Shown here piece after piece: positions 36,554-46,635 of a DNA stretch of 64,000 bases (positions are counted from its first letter, which is position 1; each line of letters starts with the position of its first letter). Location of the stretch: NCBI RefSeq assembly GCF_017833295.1, contig NZ_JAFIBW010000001.1:6014001-6078000 (forward strand), read 5' to 3'. A model generated the notes under the pieces. That model made no database searches. It was given only the letters and a program-made list of their open reading frames with translations, and was not told the DNA's origin. This DNA is from Methylobacterium sp. PvR107 (lineage in GTDB: Bacteria > Pseudomonadota > Alphaproteobacteria > Rhizobiales > Beijerinckiaceae). The translations under genes were made by a program, and so were the position numbers.

Positions 36554-37626
36554 TCAGGCTCCCCGCTCGTCCGGCGCGAGCGGCAGGCCGACCGACGCCC
36601 CCGTCCGGGCCGAGGTGAAGGCCGCCTCGAGGCAGGCCATCACGCGAACGGCCTCCAGCGCGGCCGTGTCGTCGACCGGGCCCTGGGCGATCGCCTCGGC
36701 CACGCCCTGGTAGAACCGGCGCTGATCCCCGGGCACGGCCGGACCATGCGTCACCCGACCGGACCCGTCATGGATCTCCGGCCCGTCCGGATCTGCGCCC
36801 CATCCCGGCGCGCCGGGGGGCAGGCCCGCGAGCAATTGCTGCTCCTGGGGGTCCGGGCCGCGCTTGATCAGGCTGCCGGCCTCACCGTGCACCAGGAAGC
36901 GGGGCGATCCGCCGGCGACCAGCATGCTGGCGTGCAGCACCACCCGCAGGCCCGGATAGTCCAGCACCACGTGCGCCCAGTCGTCGGCGCGCGCGCCGGG
37001 CCGGAGCCGCGCCAGGTTGGCCGTGACCCTTTCGGGCAGACCGAAGAGCTGGAGCGCCTGATCCACCAAGTGGGGCCCGAGATCGTACCAGATCCCGCTG
37101 CCGGGGCCGGCGCCCTCCCGCCACCGGTCGCGGACCTCGGGCCGGAACCGGTCGAAATGCGATTCGCAATGCCGCACCGGGCCGACGACGCCGGCTGCGA
37201 TGGCCGCCTGGACGGTCAGGAAGTCGCTGTCCCAGCGCCGGTTGTGGAACACCGTGAGCAATCGGCCCCGGCTGCGCGCCGCCGCCCGCAGGGCGCGCGC
37301 CGCCGCGAGGTCGAGGGTCAGGGGCTTGTCGATCACGACGTGCTTGCCCGCCGCCACAGGGCCGCCTGCGCCAGGGGGGCATGGGTGTCGTTGGGGGTGG
37401 CGATCACCACGAGATCGACGGCGTCCGCGGTCGCGACCGCGATGGGGTCGGCCACGACCGTCACATCGGGAAGGTCGGCCGCGACCCGGGCGGGATCGCG
37501 CGAGGCGATCCTCCGCAGGGCGAGCCCCGGGGCGGAGCCGATCAGAGGCGCGTGGAAGGTCCGGCCGGCATAGCCGTATCCGATCAGGCCGACCCGGATC
37601 GGCGCCGCCGCGGAAAAACCCGTCAT
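36554..37626 (-). pseudogene. Gfo/Idh/MocA-family oxidoreductase, frameshifted
   Basis: An NAD(P)-dependent sugar or inositol dehydrogenase split by one frameshift. The N-terminal Rossmann part (IRVGLIGYGYAGRTFHAPLI, then LVVIATPNDTHAPLAQAAL) starts at ATG 37626. The remainder (AAGKHVVIDKPLTLDLAAAR, FHNRRWDSDFLTVQ, and WYDLGPHLVDQALQLFG) is in the next frame from about 37360 to the stop at 36554. The break is in GCCCTGTGGCGGCGGGCAAG, which carries extra bases compared with the expected AAL-AAGKH. Everything else is intact and like YdgJ/IolW-type enzymes, so a sequencing error or a very recent mutation are both possible. Confidence 0.8.
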
Positions 37627-37820
37627 GGCCCGATCCTCCGTCAGCCCGCCACACGGTCGCGCGTCGGGTTACCCTCGGAGGCGGCTGACTCGCCATGGGA
37701 AAGGCACCGGCGCGGCTGCGTTCGGCGCGCTATTGAATCGGCGACGAATTCAACCTGTACGGGTCAACACCGGCGTGATTCGTATTAATTCCGCCACACT
37801 GTTGTGGCCCTGCACCACCC

Positions 37821-40184
37821 ATGCCGTTGCTGCAGCGCTCACCGACAGAGGAAGGCCCTGCGCCGGACCCAGATGGGTCGGGCGAGGGGGCCGGTCCGGA
37901 CGCGGCCCTCGCGGAGTCGCTGCGGCCGGGGCCCCGCGGTCCGGGCTGGATCGGCGCCGCCATGGTGGTCACCGCCCTGGTCTCGGCTCTGGCGACCTTC
38001 CTGATCCTGGCCGGGGTGATCCGGGTGACGCCGACGCCGGCTTACGGCGTGACCCTGCTGGCGATCAACGCCGCCCTGGTGCTGGGCCTCGCCTTCATCA
38101 TCGCCTGGGAGGCGCGGGTCTTCCTGCACGCCCGCAAGGCCAACGCCGCGGTCGCGCGCCTGCACACCCGCATCGTCGGCCTGTTCAGCTTGATCGCGAT
38201 CCTGCCGACGATCCTGCTCGCCGTGGTCGCCGCCGTGACCATCGACCGCGGTCTGTCGCTCGGCTTCACCGACCGGGTCCGCGACGTGGTGCTGAAATCC
38301 GTGGAGGTGGCCGACGCCTATCAGGAGAACCAGTGCCAGAGCCTCGCCCGGGAGATCCGCATCCTGGCCGACGACCTGACCCGGGCCCGGCCGAATTTCG
38401 ACGTCAACCGGGACTGGTTCCAGACCTTCCTGACGACCCGGGCGACCAATCTCGGCCTGCCGGTGGCGCAGATCATGCGCGGCCCCACAGAGGTGGTGGC
38501 CCGGGCCAAGATCGACGTGCTGAAGACCAACCGGCTGCCCTCGGCGGCGGCCTTCGAGGACGCGGCGAGCTCGGCCGACCCGATCTGCCTGCTGCCGACC
38601 GAGGGCCGGGTCTTCGCCGCGCTGATGCGGATGCCCGCCTACGACGACGCCGTGCTGATGGTGCAGCGGGAGGTCAGCCAGCTCGCCATCGACTTTCCCG
38701 GCGTGTCCCGGGCGGCGGCCGCCGAGTACCTCACCTACGATTCGCTGCGCCGCTCGATCCAGATCACCTTCGCGTCGGTGTTCCTCCTGATCGCGCTGAT
38801 CGCGCTGCTCTCGGCCGTCTGGTTCGGGATGAACTTCGCCAACCGGTTCGTGGCGCCGATCCGCCGGCTGATCAACGCCGCCGACCAGGTGGCGTCGGGC
38901 AACTTCTACGCCCAGGTGCCGACCAAGAAGACCAGCGGCGACCTTGCCCATCTCGGCGAGAGCTTCAACAAGATGACCCAGGAGCTGCGCCGCCAGCATG
39001 CCGGCCTGATCGCCGCGAGCGACCTGATCGACACCCGCCGCCGCTTCACCGAGGCCGTGCTGTCGGGCGTCTCGCCCGGGGTGATCGGCCTGGATGCGGC
39101 GGGCTTCGTCACCATCGCCAACCCGGCCGCCGAGCGCATGCTCGACCTGGACAGCGACGCCCTGGTCGGCCAGTCCCTCGCCCAGGCGGTGCCGGAACTC
39201 GCGCCCGTGCTGGCCGAGAGCGAGGCGCGCCTGCGCAGCCTGCAGCAGCAGCAGGTCCAGCTCACCCGGTCCCGGGGCGAGCGGACCATCACGGTGCGGG
39301 TGACGAGCGAGCAGGCGCAAGGCGCGCCCCGCGGCTGGGTGGTGACGCTCGACGACATCACCGACCTCGTCCAGGCGCAGCGCAGCTCCGCCTGGGGCGA
39401 CGTGGCGCGCCGCATCGCCCACGAGATTAAGAACCCGCTGACCCCGATCCAGCTCTCCGCCGAGCGGATCCGGCGCAAGTACGGGAAGGTGATCACCGCC
39501 GACAAGGAGGTGTTCGACCAGTGCACCGCCACGATCGTGCGGCAGGTGGACGAGATCAAGCGCATGGTCGACGAGTTCTCGGCCTTCGCGCGGATGCCCA
39601 AGCCCGCGATCGCGCCGAACGACCTGACCGAGATCGCCAAGCAGAACCTGTTCATGATGCGCGTGGCGCACCCGGACATCGACTTCGCGTTCTCGGCTCA
39701 AGGGGGCGCGGGGAATGCGGAGAAGATCGTGGCGGCCTTCGACATCAGGCTGCTCAGCCAGGTGATCACCAACATCCTCAAGAACGCCGTCGAGGCGGTG
39801 GCCGAGGTGCCCGAGGCCGAGCTCGGCAAGGGCAAGATCGCCTTGACCCTCGCCGTCGAGGACGGGTTCGCGGTGATCGCCGTCACCGACAACGGCAAGG
39901 GATTTCCGGCCGAGGGGCGCCAGCGCCTCCTCGAGCCCTACATGACCACCCGCGAGGGTGGGACCGGGCTGGGGCTTGCTATCGTCAGCAAGGTGCTTGA
40001 GGAGCACGGCGGCGGGATTGAGCTGAACGACAATCCTGCCGGCCGCGGCGGCCAGGTCCGGATGCGGGTCCCGCGCGAGCACGGGCCCGAGCCGGCGGCT
40101 GCGGCCCCCGAGACCAGTCCCGTCACGACAGAGGAGAAGGGCGCCGCACCGACGGCCCCCCGGATCGCGGAGATGCACGCATGA
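37821..40184 (+). CDS. ntrY: Nitrogen regulation sensor histidine kinase NtrY
   Basis: A 787-aa inner-membrane kinase. Four N-terminal membrane helices, a periplasmic/extracytoplasmic segment, HAMP (FANRFVAPIRRLINAADQVA), PAS (~residues 415-525) and the kinase core: H-box VARRIAHEIKNPLTPIQLSA with the phospho-His, N-box ITNILKNAVEAV, G-boxes TDNGKGFPAEG and GGTGLGLAIVSKV. It senses nitrogen or redox status and phosphorylates NtrX. Its stop overlaps the ntrX start (ATGA). Confidence 0.95.
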   Translation: MPLLQRSPTEEGPAPDPDGSGEGAGPDAALAESLRPGPRGPGWIGAAMVVTALVSALATFLILAGVIRVTPTPAYGVTLLAINAALVLGLAFIIAWEARVFLHARKANAAVARLHTRIVGLFSLIAILPTILLAVVAAVTIDRGLSLGFTDRVRDVVLKSVEVADAYQENQCQSLAREIRILADDLTRARPNFDVNRDWFQTFLTTRATNLGLPVAQIMRGPTEVVARAKIDVLKTNRLPSAAAFEDAASSADPICLLPTEGRVFAALMRMPAYDDAVLMVQREVSQLAIDFPGVSRAAAAEYLTYDSLRRSIQITFASVFLLIALIALLSAVWFGMNFANRFVAPIRRLINAADQVASGNFYAQVPTKKTSGDLAHLGESFNKMTQELRRQHAGLIAASDLIDTRRRFTEAVLSGVSPGVIGLDAAGFVTIANPAAERMLDLDSDALVGQSLAQAVPELAPVLAESEARLRSLQQQQVQLTRSRGERTITVRVTSEQAQGAPRGWVVTLDDITDLVQAQRSSAWGDVARRIAHEIKNPLTPIQLSAERIRRKYGKVITADKEVFDQCTATIVRQVDEIKRMVDEFSAFARMPKPAIAPNDLTEIAKQNLFMMRVAHPDIDFAFSAQGGAGNAEKIVAAFDIRLLSQVITNILKNAVEAVAEVPEAELGKGKIALTLAVEDGFAVIAVTDNGKGFPAEGRQRLLEPYMTTREGGTGLGLAIVSKVLEEHGGGIELNDNPAGRGGQVRMRVPREHGPEPAAAAPETSPVTTEEKGAAPTAPRIAEMHA

Positions 40185-41545
40185 GCGCCGATATCCTGAT
40201 CGTCGACGACGAGGCCGACATTCGCGACCTCGTCGCCGGGATCCTGGACGACGAGGGCCACCGCTGCCGCACGGCCGGCGGCTCGGACGAGGCGCTCGCC
40301 GCCATCGAGGCGCGCCGGCCGCACCTCGTCTTCCTCGACATCTGGCTGCAGGGCTCCCGGCTCGACGGCCTGCAGGTGCTCGACCTGATCAAGGCGGCGA
40401 ACCCCGACCTGCCGGTGGTGATGATCTCGGGCCACGGCAACATCGAGACCGCGGTCTCGGCCATCAAGGCGGGCGCCTACGACTTCATCGAGAAGCCGTT
40501 CAAGGCCGACCGGCTGATCCTGGTGGCCGAGCGGGCGCTGGAGGCCTCCCGGCTCCGGCGCGAGGTCCGCGACCTGACGGCGCGCTCAGGATCGGCCAAC
40601 CGCATCGTCGGCGGCTCGCTGGCGATCAACCAGCTGCGCCAGACCCTCGACCGGGTGGCGCCGACCAACGCCCGGGTGATGATCACGGGTGCGCTGGGCT
40701 CGGGCAAGGAACTGGCCGCGCGCAGCCTGCACAAGGCCTCGGCCCGGGCGAACGGCCCGTTCGTGCTCTTGAACGCGGCCGCGATCCTGCCCGAGACCAT
40801 GGAGGCGGAGCTGTTCGGCGTCGAGGGCGAGAGCGGCCGCCGGGTCGGCGCCCTGGAGGAGGCCCATGGCGGCACCCTCTACCTCGACGAGGTCGCCGAC
40901 ATGCCGCGCGAGACCCAGAACCGGATCCTGCGCGTCCTCGTCGACCAGAATTTCCAGCGGGTCGGCGGCACGACGCGGGTCCATGTGGATGTCCGGATCA
41001 TCTCCTCGTCCTCCCGGGACCTTCAGGAGGAGATCGCCGCCGGCCGCTTCCGCGAGGACCTGTTCCACCGCCTCTCGGTGGTGCCGATCCGGGTGCCGGC
41101 CCTGTCGGAGCGCCGGGAGGACGTGCCCGAGCTGATCCAGTTCTTCATGGACAACATCTCGTCCCAGACCGGCCTGCCCAAGCGCCGGATCGCCGAGGAC
41201 GCGATGGCGGTGCTGCAGTCGCACAACTGGCCCGGCAATGTCCGCCAGCTCAAGAACAACGTCGAGCGGCTGATGATCCTGACTCAGGCCGACCCGGAGC
41301 AGGAGGTCACCTCGGAGATGCTGCCCTCCGAGATCGGCGCCCTGGTACCGACGACGCCGGGCGGCGCGGGTGGCGAGAAGCTGATGAGCCTCGCGCTGCG
41401 GGAGGCCCGCGAGATCTTCGAGCGGGAATACCTCGTGGCGCAGATCGCGCGGTTCTCGGGCAATATTTCCCGCACCGCCGAGTTCATCGGCATGGAGCGC
41501 TCGGCCCTGCACCGCAAGTTGAAGTCCCTCGGCATCGGACCCTGA
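40181..41545 (+). CDS. ntrX: Nitrogen regulation response regulator NtrX
   Basis: A 454-aa three-domain regulator. Receiver with Asp53 (FLDIW) and Lys in FIEKPF; AAA+ domain with Walker A-like GALGSGKE and GGTLYLDEVADMPRETQN (Walker B); Fis-type HTH at the end (FSGNISRTAEFIGMERSALH). The sigma-54 contact loop GAFTGA is not present: the corresponding stretch reads ELFGVEGESGRRVGALEEA, as in other alphaproteobacterial NtrX proteins. It therefore should act on sigma-70 promoters. Cotranscribed with ntrY. Confidence 0.95.
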   Translation: MSADILIVDDEADIRDLVAGILDDEGHRCRTAGGSDEALAAIEARRPHLVFLDIWLQGSRLDGLQVLDLIKAANPDLPVVMISGHGNIETAVSAIKAGAYDFIEKPFKADRLILVAERALEASRLRREVRDLTARSGSANRIVGGSLAINQLRQTLDRVAPTNARVMITGALGSGKELAARSLHKASARANGPFVLLNAAAILPETMEAELFGVEGESGRRVGALEEAHGGTLYLDEVADMPRETQNRILRVLVDQNFQRVGGTTRVHVDVRIISSSSRDLQEEIAAGRFREDLFHRLSVVPIRVPALSERREDVPELIQFFMDNISSQTGLPKRRIAEDAMAVLQSHNWPGNVRQLKNNVERLMILTQADPEQEVTSEMLPSEIGALVPTTPGGAGGEKLMSLALREAREIFEREYLVAQIARFSGNISRTAEFIGMERSALHRKLKSLGIGP

Positions 41546-41731
41546 GGGGCAGGGGTGTGAGAGCGGTGCCGATCCGTCACGCATGACGCCGGCGCGGGGG
41601 TTGCTTGCGCCCACGCTTTCGCCAAGTCATGGTGCTTGTATACAAAGCCGTGGGCGGGATGAACGGTCGATCCGGCCCATGGCAGACCCATCCCGGGCGG
41701 CTCGAGCCGGGACAACAAGAAGGCCAAGAAG

Positions 41732-41983
41732 ATGGCGGGCGAACGCGCACAGAACCTTCAGGACACCTTTCTCAACCATGTCCGCAAGAACAAGATCCCG
41801 CTGACCATCTTCCTCGTCAACGGCGTCAAGCTCCAGGGCGTGGTGACGTGGTTCGACAATTTCTGCGTGCTGCTGCGCCGGGACGGGCACTCGCAGCTGG
41901 TCTACAAGCACGCGATCTCCACGATCATGCCGGGCCACCCGGTGCAGCTGTTCGAGCCGGACGAGACCGCCGAGAAGGCGTGA
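41732..41983 (+). CDS. hfq: RNA chaperone Hfq
   Basis: An 83-aa Sm-like protein forming a hexamer that pairs small RNAs with mRNAs. Sm1 ([37 protein letters not shown]) and the Sm2 signature YKHAIST are complete. The ATG at 41732 matches the normal N-terminus. It has its own 186-bp upstream gap for a promoter and is followed after 318 bp by hflX, as in most relatives. Confidence 0.97.
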   Translation: MAGERAQNLQDTFLNHVRKNKIPLTIFLVNGVKLQGVVTWFDNFCVLLRRDGHSQLVYKHAISTIMPGHPVQLFEPDETAEKA

Positions 41984-42060
41984 TTTTTCGATGGGCGGGG
42001 CCGTGTCGGGAATGATCATCGCCCGGGCGTAGCCACGCGCCGCGCCTTGGTGTCCCGCGC

Positions 42061-42177
42061 CGTCGTTCCGGGGCGCCGCCGGCGAGCCCGGAATCCATCA
42101 ACACGGCGGGTGTCAGAATCCGGCACGTCGACGGGTCTGGATCCCGGGCCCCGCTGCGCGGCCCGGCGATGACGGGG
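42061..42177. repeat. Intergenic palindromic repeat, family B, copy 2
   Basis: Starts CGTCGTTCCGGGGCGCC and ends GGCCCGGCGATGACGGGG, with the same two-part layout as 28741-28886. It fills most of the 318-bp hfq-hflX gap. Its first hairpin arm is less perfect (GAGCCCGGAATCC in place of GAGCCCGGAACGACGG). Confidence 0.7.
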
Positions 42178-42301
42178 CGGCTGCGGATATCCGCTGCGTT
42201 TCCGGCCCGGCATCTTGGCCCGGCCCGCCCGCATCCCCATTCTGTCGGATCCGACGTCTCCAATGAAGCCGCCCGGCGACCCGGCGGTATCCAAAGGCCG
42301 C

Positions 42302-43714
42302 ATGACCGAAACGCTGACGTCCGGCGAAGCCCGCCTCCAGGCGCAGGCCGCCCCCGAGGGCGAGATCGCCGCGGCGACCCACACCCTGGTGATCGGCCCT
42401 TATCTGGCGCGCAACGCCTATGGGACCGGGCCGGGACAGGCCGCGCCCACCCGCTCCGTGGAGGCGCGCCTCGATGAGGCCACAGGCCTCGCCGCCGCGA
42501 TCGAGCTCGACGTGCTCGAGAGCCTCGCGATCAGCCTGCCGCGGATCCGCCCCTCGACCTATCTCGGCAAGGGCCGGGTGGAAGAAATCGCCGGCCTGAT
42601 CCGCGCCCGCGAGATCGGCCTCGTGGTGATGGATTGCGCCCTCTCGCCCGTGCAGCAGCGCAACCTCGAGAAGGCCTGGGGCGCCAAGGTCATCGACCGC
42701 ACCGGCCTGATCCTCGAGATCTTCGGGCGCCGCGCCTCGACCCGGGAGGGCACGCTGCAGGTCGAGCACGCCCATCTCGCCTACCAGAAGTCCCGGCTCG
42801 TCCGGTCCTGGACCCACCTGGAGCGCCAGCGCGGCGGCTTCGGCTTCCTGGGCGGCCCCGGCGAGACCCAGATCGAGGCCGACCGGCGCATGATCCAGGA
42901 GCGCATGACCCGGATCGAGCGCGACCTCGACGCGGTGGTCCGCACCCGCGGCCTGCATCGGCAGAGCCGGGCGCGGGTGCCGTACCCGATCGTGGCGCTG
43001 GTCGGCTACACGAACGCCGGCAAGTCGAGCCTGTTCAACACGCTGACCCGGGCCGAGGTCACCGCCAAGGACATGCTGTTCGCAACCCTCGATCCCACCG
43101 CCCGGGCGACCAAGCTGCCCCACGGCGAGACCGTGATCCTGTCCGACACGGTGGGCTTCATCTCCGACCTGCCGACCCCGCTGATCGCGGCCTTCCGGGC
43201 GACCCTCGAGGACGCCATCGAGGCCGACGTGCTGCTCCATGTCCGCGACGTCTCCCACGTCGATTCCGAGGCCCAGGCCGAGGATGTCGGCGAGGTGCTG
43301 CGCGAGCTCGGCATCGAGACCAGCGCCGACCGGATCATCGAGGTCTGGAACAAGGCCGACCTGCTCGACGACGACGAGCGCACCCGGCTCCTGAACCTCA
43401 GCGGCCAGGCCAAGACCCGCAACGACCGCGACAGCGCCGCGCCGGTCCTGGTCTCGGCGCTGACCGGGGAGGGGCTCGCCGCGCTCACCGCCCGGATCGA
43501 GGCGCGGATCGGGCGCAACCGCGCGAGCTTCGCGGTGGCGCTGCCGCCGGAGGACGGGGCGGCGCTGAACTGGCTCTACGAGAACACCGAGATCCTCGAC
43601 CGCCGGTCGGAGGCCGACGGCACCCTGCACCTGGCTGTGCGGATCGCCCCCGAGAAGGAGCCGCGCTTCCTCAACCGGTTCACGGCGGCGCGGCGCCTCG
43701 GCCGGGGCGGCTGA
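42302..43714 (+). CDS. hflX: GTPase HflX
   Basis: A 470-aa ribosome-associated GTPase that helps split stalled ribosomes. The HflX N-domain is visible ([58 protein letters not shown]), then the glycine-rich [13 protein letters not shown] linker, and the G domain with [12 protein letters not shown] (G1), [10 protein letters not shown] (G3) and [10 protein letters not shown] (G4). ATG at 42302 has AAAGG upstream; ATGs at 42263 are in frame and possible. The stop overlaps the cyclase start. Confidence 0.93.
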   Translation: MTETLTSGEARLQAQAAPEGEIAAATHTLVIGPYLARNAYGTGPGQAAPTRSVEARLDEATGLAAAIELDVLESLAISLPRIRPSTYLGKGRVEEIAGLIRAREIGLVVMDCALSPVQQRNLEKAWGAKVIDRTGLILEIFGRRASTREGTLQVEHAHLAYQKSRLVRSWTHLERQRGGFGFLGGPGETQIEADRRMIQERMTRIERDLDAVVRTRGLHRQSRARVPYPIVALVGYTNAGKSSLFNTLTRAEVTAKDMLFATLDPTARATKLPHGETVILSDTVGFISDLPTPLIAAFRATLEDAIEADVLLHVRDVSHVDSEAQAEDVGEVLRELGIETSADRIIEVWNKADLLDDDERTRLLNLSGQAKTRNDRDSAAPVLVSALTGEGLAALTARIEARIGRNRASFAVALPPEDGAALNWLYENTEILDRRSEADGTLHLAVRIAPEKEPRFLNRFTAARRLGRGG

Positions 43715-45030
43715 TGGCCTCGGGCGGCGCCAGCAACCCGTCGCTCCCGGGCCTGCGGACGACGCGCAGGCCGGTCGCGCACCGCGCGGTGCCGCCGGAT
43801 CAGGACGAGGACGCGGTGCTGCGGGCCATGCAGGCGGGCGGCGGCCTCCGGCTGCTCGGCCTGCGGATCGTGATCGTGCTGGTGCTGCTGATGGCGGCCC
43901 AGGCCTATGACGGCTCGCTGCACGCCCTGAGCCACTGGCTCATCCTCGGTCTCTACGGCCTCGGCACGGTCTGGTTCGGCTTGGGCGAGCGGAGCGGCGG
44001 ACCGTTCGCCGGGGCCTATAGCTGGGCCGGGACGCTGCTCAATGCCGGGCTCGCCATCTACGTCATCATCGAGCACATGCTGGCCGGGGGCGGGGCCGGC
44101 CTCGGCGCCGACGCGGTGAGCCGCCTGCCGGCCTTCCTGCTCCTGCTCCAGACCGGCCTGAGCATGCGGGTGGCGCAGACGCTGCTGTTCTGCGGCCTGG
44201 TCACCGCCTGCTGGAGCGCGGCCTTCCTGGTCGGCGTGCTGTATCCGGAGCTGTTCCCCGGCCCGGACACGTTCCCGACCGCGCAGATCACGGGCCTCGC
44301 CACCTTCGTGGCGGCGGGCCTGCTGGTGGTCGACGGCACGGCCCGCCTGCGCGCCGCCGTGGCGCGGGCCCTGCGGATGGAGCACGAGCGGACCCAGCTC
44401 GCGCGGTTCGTGCCCGACACGGTCGCCCTCGACCTCGCCGCCGAGGACGGGGATACGGCGTTGGGCGTCCACCGGCGCCACGCCTGCCTGATGATCCTCG
44501 ACATCCGCGGCTTCTCGCGGCTCTCCCGCGAGCACCCGCCCGAGGCGATGGTGACGGCGCTGCTGGCCGTCCGGGCAGCCGCGCAGGCGGCGGTGGCGGA
44601 GCAGGGCGGCGTCGTCGACAAGTATATCGGTGACGCGGTGCTGGCGCAGTTCGTGGTCGGCCAGCCCGGCGCGCAGGCGCGGGCGGCCTTGGCCTGCACC
44701 CTGTCGATCCGCCGGCGGATGGCCGCCCTCAACGCGGCGCGGGCGCGCGAGGGCCTGTTCACCCTGCGCCTCATCGTCGCCCTGCACGCGGGCGACCTTC
44801 TGGTCGGGGTCTTCGACGACGGGGTCCGGGCCGAATACACGGTGCTGGGTCCGGCGATGAACGCCCTGGCTCGGATCGAGACCCAGGCCAAGGCGGCCGA
44901 GATCGAAGTCGCGGCCTCGGGCGATTTTCTGGATCTCCTCGATGGGGCGCTCCCCGCCGGCCTCCGCGCCGTTCCGGTGCCGCAGGCGCGCCTGCCCGAG
45001 CCGCTCGCGCTGTTCGCCCTCGCGGCGTGA
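43714..45030 (+). CDS. Membrane-bound class III adenylate/guanylate cyclase
   Basis: A 438-aa protein. Residues ~45-215 contain about six hydrophobic helices ([18 protein letters not shown] and others); the C-terminal catalytic domain holds the class III motifs [16 protein letters not shown] (metal Asp), [12 protein letters not shown] (second metal Asp) and [10 protein letters not shown]. It would make cAMP from ATP, or cGMP. A Gly-Asp pair and full domain suggest activity. TGATG overlap with hflX indicates cotranscription. The input signal is not evident. Confidence 0.88.
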   Translation: MASGGASNPSLPGLRTTRRPVAHRAVPPDQDEDAVLRAMQAGGGLRLLGLRIVIVLVLLMAAQAYDGSLHALSHWLILGLYGLGTVWFGLGERSGGPFAGAYSWAGTLLNAGLAIYVIIEHMLAGGGAGLGADAVSRLPAFLLLLQTGLSMRVAQTLLFCGLVTACWSAAFLVGVLYPELFPGPDTFPTAQITGLATFVAAGLLVVDGTARLRAAVARALRMEHERTQLARFVPDTVALDLAAEDGDTALGVHRRHACLMILDIRGFSRLSREHPPEAMVTALLAVRAAAQAAVAEQGGVVDKYIGDAVLAQFVVGQPGAQARAALACTLSIRRRMAALNAARAREGLFTLRLIVALHAGDLLVGVFDDGVRAEYTVLGPAMNALARIETQAKAAEIEVAASGDFLDLLDGALPAGLRAVPVPQARLPEPLALFALAA

Positions 45031-45152
45031 CGGCCAGCGCGCGGATCCCCTGCCGCAGGATGCCGCGGCGCGATTCCGCGCGATGCCGGAACCCGGCCGA
45101 TGTTGATCCGTTCGGTCCGCGCGGCGCAGGGTCGCGGGGAGACATCCGTCCC

Positions 45153-45371
45153 ATGAACAAGATCATTCTCGGCGCGACGCTCGCGCTCGGCCTCGTCCTC
45201 GGCGCAGCCGGCCCGAGCCTGGCCTCTCCGGGCGACGGCCTCGACCGGAATGCGGCCGCGCAGGGCAACGGCCGCTTCGGCGGCATGCACCGCAACGCCC
45301 GGATGGAATCCCGGATGATGCGGCACCGCGCCCACCGGATGCATCGCCACCATCATCGCCATCACCGCTGA
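45153..45371 (+). CDS. Small exported histidine/arginine-rich protein
   Basis: A 72-aa frame with a clean signal peptide (MNKIILGATLALGLVLGAAG, then PSLA). The mature ~48 residues end in MMRHRAHRMHRHHHRHHR, rich in His, Arg and Met, which could bind metal ions such as Ni or Cu in the periplasm. GGGGAGA lies 10 nt upstream of the ATG. No family recognised; metal binding is inferred from composition only. Confidence 0.6.
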   Translation: MNKIILGATLALGLVLGAAGPSLASPGDGLDRNAAAQGNGRFGGMHRNARMESRMMRHRAHRMHRHHHRHHR

Positions 45372-45533
45372 TCCGTCCGGCGCGGCGGATCCCGGCCATG
45401 CGGGGCTGATCGGCATCACTGATCCGGCGATCCTGGAGCCGTTCGGGCGCTCGAAATTCGTACCCGTGACCAACGCCGCCTACGCGCAGCTCCTCGAGGT
45501 CGGCCGGTCGACCGGTCTCGTGGACTTAAGGCC
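45372..45533 (+). pseudogene. phnD: C-terminal remnant of phosphonate-binding protein PhnD
   Basis: From about 45393 the frame encodes GLIGITDPAILEPFGRSKFV and TNAAYAQLLEVGRSTGLVDL, which matches the C-terminal end of PhnD-type phosphonate/phosphite binding proteins. The first ~80% of the gene is absent and the normal stop is lost. It is followed directly by a phnC fragment. Confidence 0.6.
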
Positions 45534-45767
45534 GTGGCGGGCGACAGGGCAGCCATCGTCCTTGAAAACGCTGCCGCGTCCGAAGGCGGGCGCCCGGTGC
45601 GGTCCGGCATCGACCTGACCGTGCGGGCAGGCGAGCGCGTCGCGCTGATGGGCCGCTCGGGCGCCGGCAAATCGACCCTGATCGGCCTGATCCACGGGCA
45701 GGCGCCCGCGTCCGTGGCGCTGGTGCCCCAGGCAGCCGCCTCGGGCATCCCCGCGGACGGGCGCTCC
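45534..45767 (+). pseudogene. phnC: N-terminal remnant of phosphonate ABC ATPase PhnC
   Basis: About 68 codons from a GTG at 45534: AAIVLENAAASEGGRPVRSG, IDLTVRAGERVALMGRSGAG with Walker A GRSGAGKST, then STLIGLIHGQAP. The Q loop, signature and Walker B are gone, cut off where the phnE piece begins. Confidence 0.8.
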
Positions 45768-46263
45768 TCGTGGTGGTGCGCTCCACCCCGGAATACATGC
45801 TGGCCTAGGTCGGGCTGCAGCTGCTGGGTCCCTCGATGCTGCCGGCGATCCTCGCACTCGGGCTGCACAATGCCGGGATCGTCGCCTCCCTGATGAGCCG
45901 GCACGCCGAGGCGATCCCCTACCGGGCCGACGCGCCGAGGGGGCCTCGATCTCGCGCCTACGAGACCGTGCCGCGGCTCGACGGGCAAATCCTGGCCTAT
46001 CTGCTCTATCGCTGGGAGCTGATCCTGCGGGAGAGCGCGATCTTCGGCATCCCGGGGTCACGACGCTGGGCTTCTCCGTCGATGCGGCGATCTCGGAGCT
46101 GCGCCTCGACCTGGCCTTGCTGCGGATCGCCGCCACCGCTCTGGTGACAAGGGCGGTCGACGCGCTCTGGCGGGCGCTGCGCCGATGCCTGCGGATCGAC
46201 GCCCTGCCGACCCGGCTCTCCGGGCCGCAGCCGATCACCGGGGCAGTGGGCGCGGATGGCTGA
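45768..46263 (+). pseudogene. phnE: Remnant of phosphonate ABC permease PhnE
   Basis: The frame reads VRSTPEYMLA, then a TAG stop at 45806-45808, then LGLHNAGIVASLMSRHAEAI, ETVPRLDGQILAYLLYRWEL, ILRESAIFGIP, and after a frameshift near 46055 VTTLGFSVDAAISELRLDLA, ending at the TGA at 46261-46263. This is the C-terminal half of PhnE including the EAA loop region. The stop and the frameshift make it inactive. Confidence 0.85.
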
Positions 46264-46416
46264 ACGGCGCCGGCTCTCTGTTCGGTCCTGGCTGATCCCG
46301 CAGCGCCGGCGCGCGGGGAAGGCCTCTGAGGCGCCCGCCGGCACGCGCGGTGCTTTGGGCAGGTCAGGCCGGGGAGCCTCGATCCGGGTGCGGCCGGCTT
46401 CGAACGCGGCCCCGTC

Positions 46417-46635
46417 TCAACGGCCGCTTTGCCGGCCCGCTTCGGGGCGCAGGTGCAGGAAGCTGCGCTCGCCGGTGGCAGCCTCGGCCACGTGCTGGAT
46501 CGTGTCGAGCAGGTCGGCCACCGCCTGGGGCGCGGTGGGACGGAACTGGGCCTTCGGCTCGACCCAGCGCTTCTGGGTCCGGCCTGCGGCGATCTGCGCC
46601 TCACTGAGCACGTCGAAGTCCCGGTGTCGCGGCAT
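46417..46635 (-). CDS. Small hypothetical protein
   Basis: A 72-aa frame (MPRHRDFDVLSEAQIAAGRT, QAVADLLDTIQHVAEAATGE) preceded by GGAGGGATCAGCC, a good Shine-Dalgarno. The N-terminal half is charged and the middle helical. No family recognised. Its upstream side faces the siderophore MFS gene across ~217 bp. Confidence 0.55.
   Translation of the reverse strand: MPRHRDFDVLSEAQIAAGRTQKRWVEPKAQFRPTAPQAVADLLDTIQHVAEAATGERSFLHLRPEAGRQSGR

Noticed and set aside
37839..40178. A 779-codon open frame antisense to ntrY
   Set aside because: It is the shadow of a high-GC gene; the composition is typical of antisense reading and there are no domain motifs.
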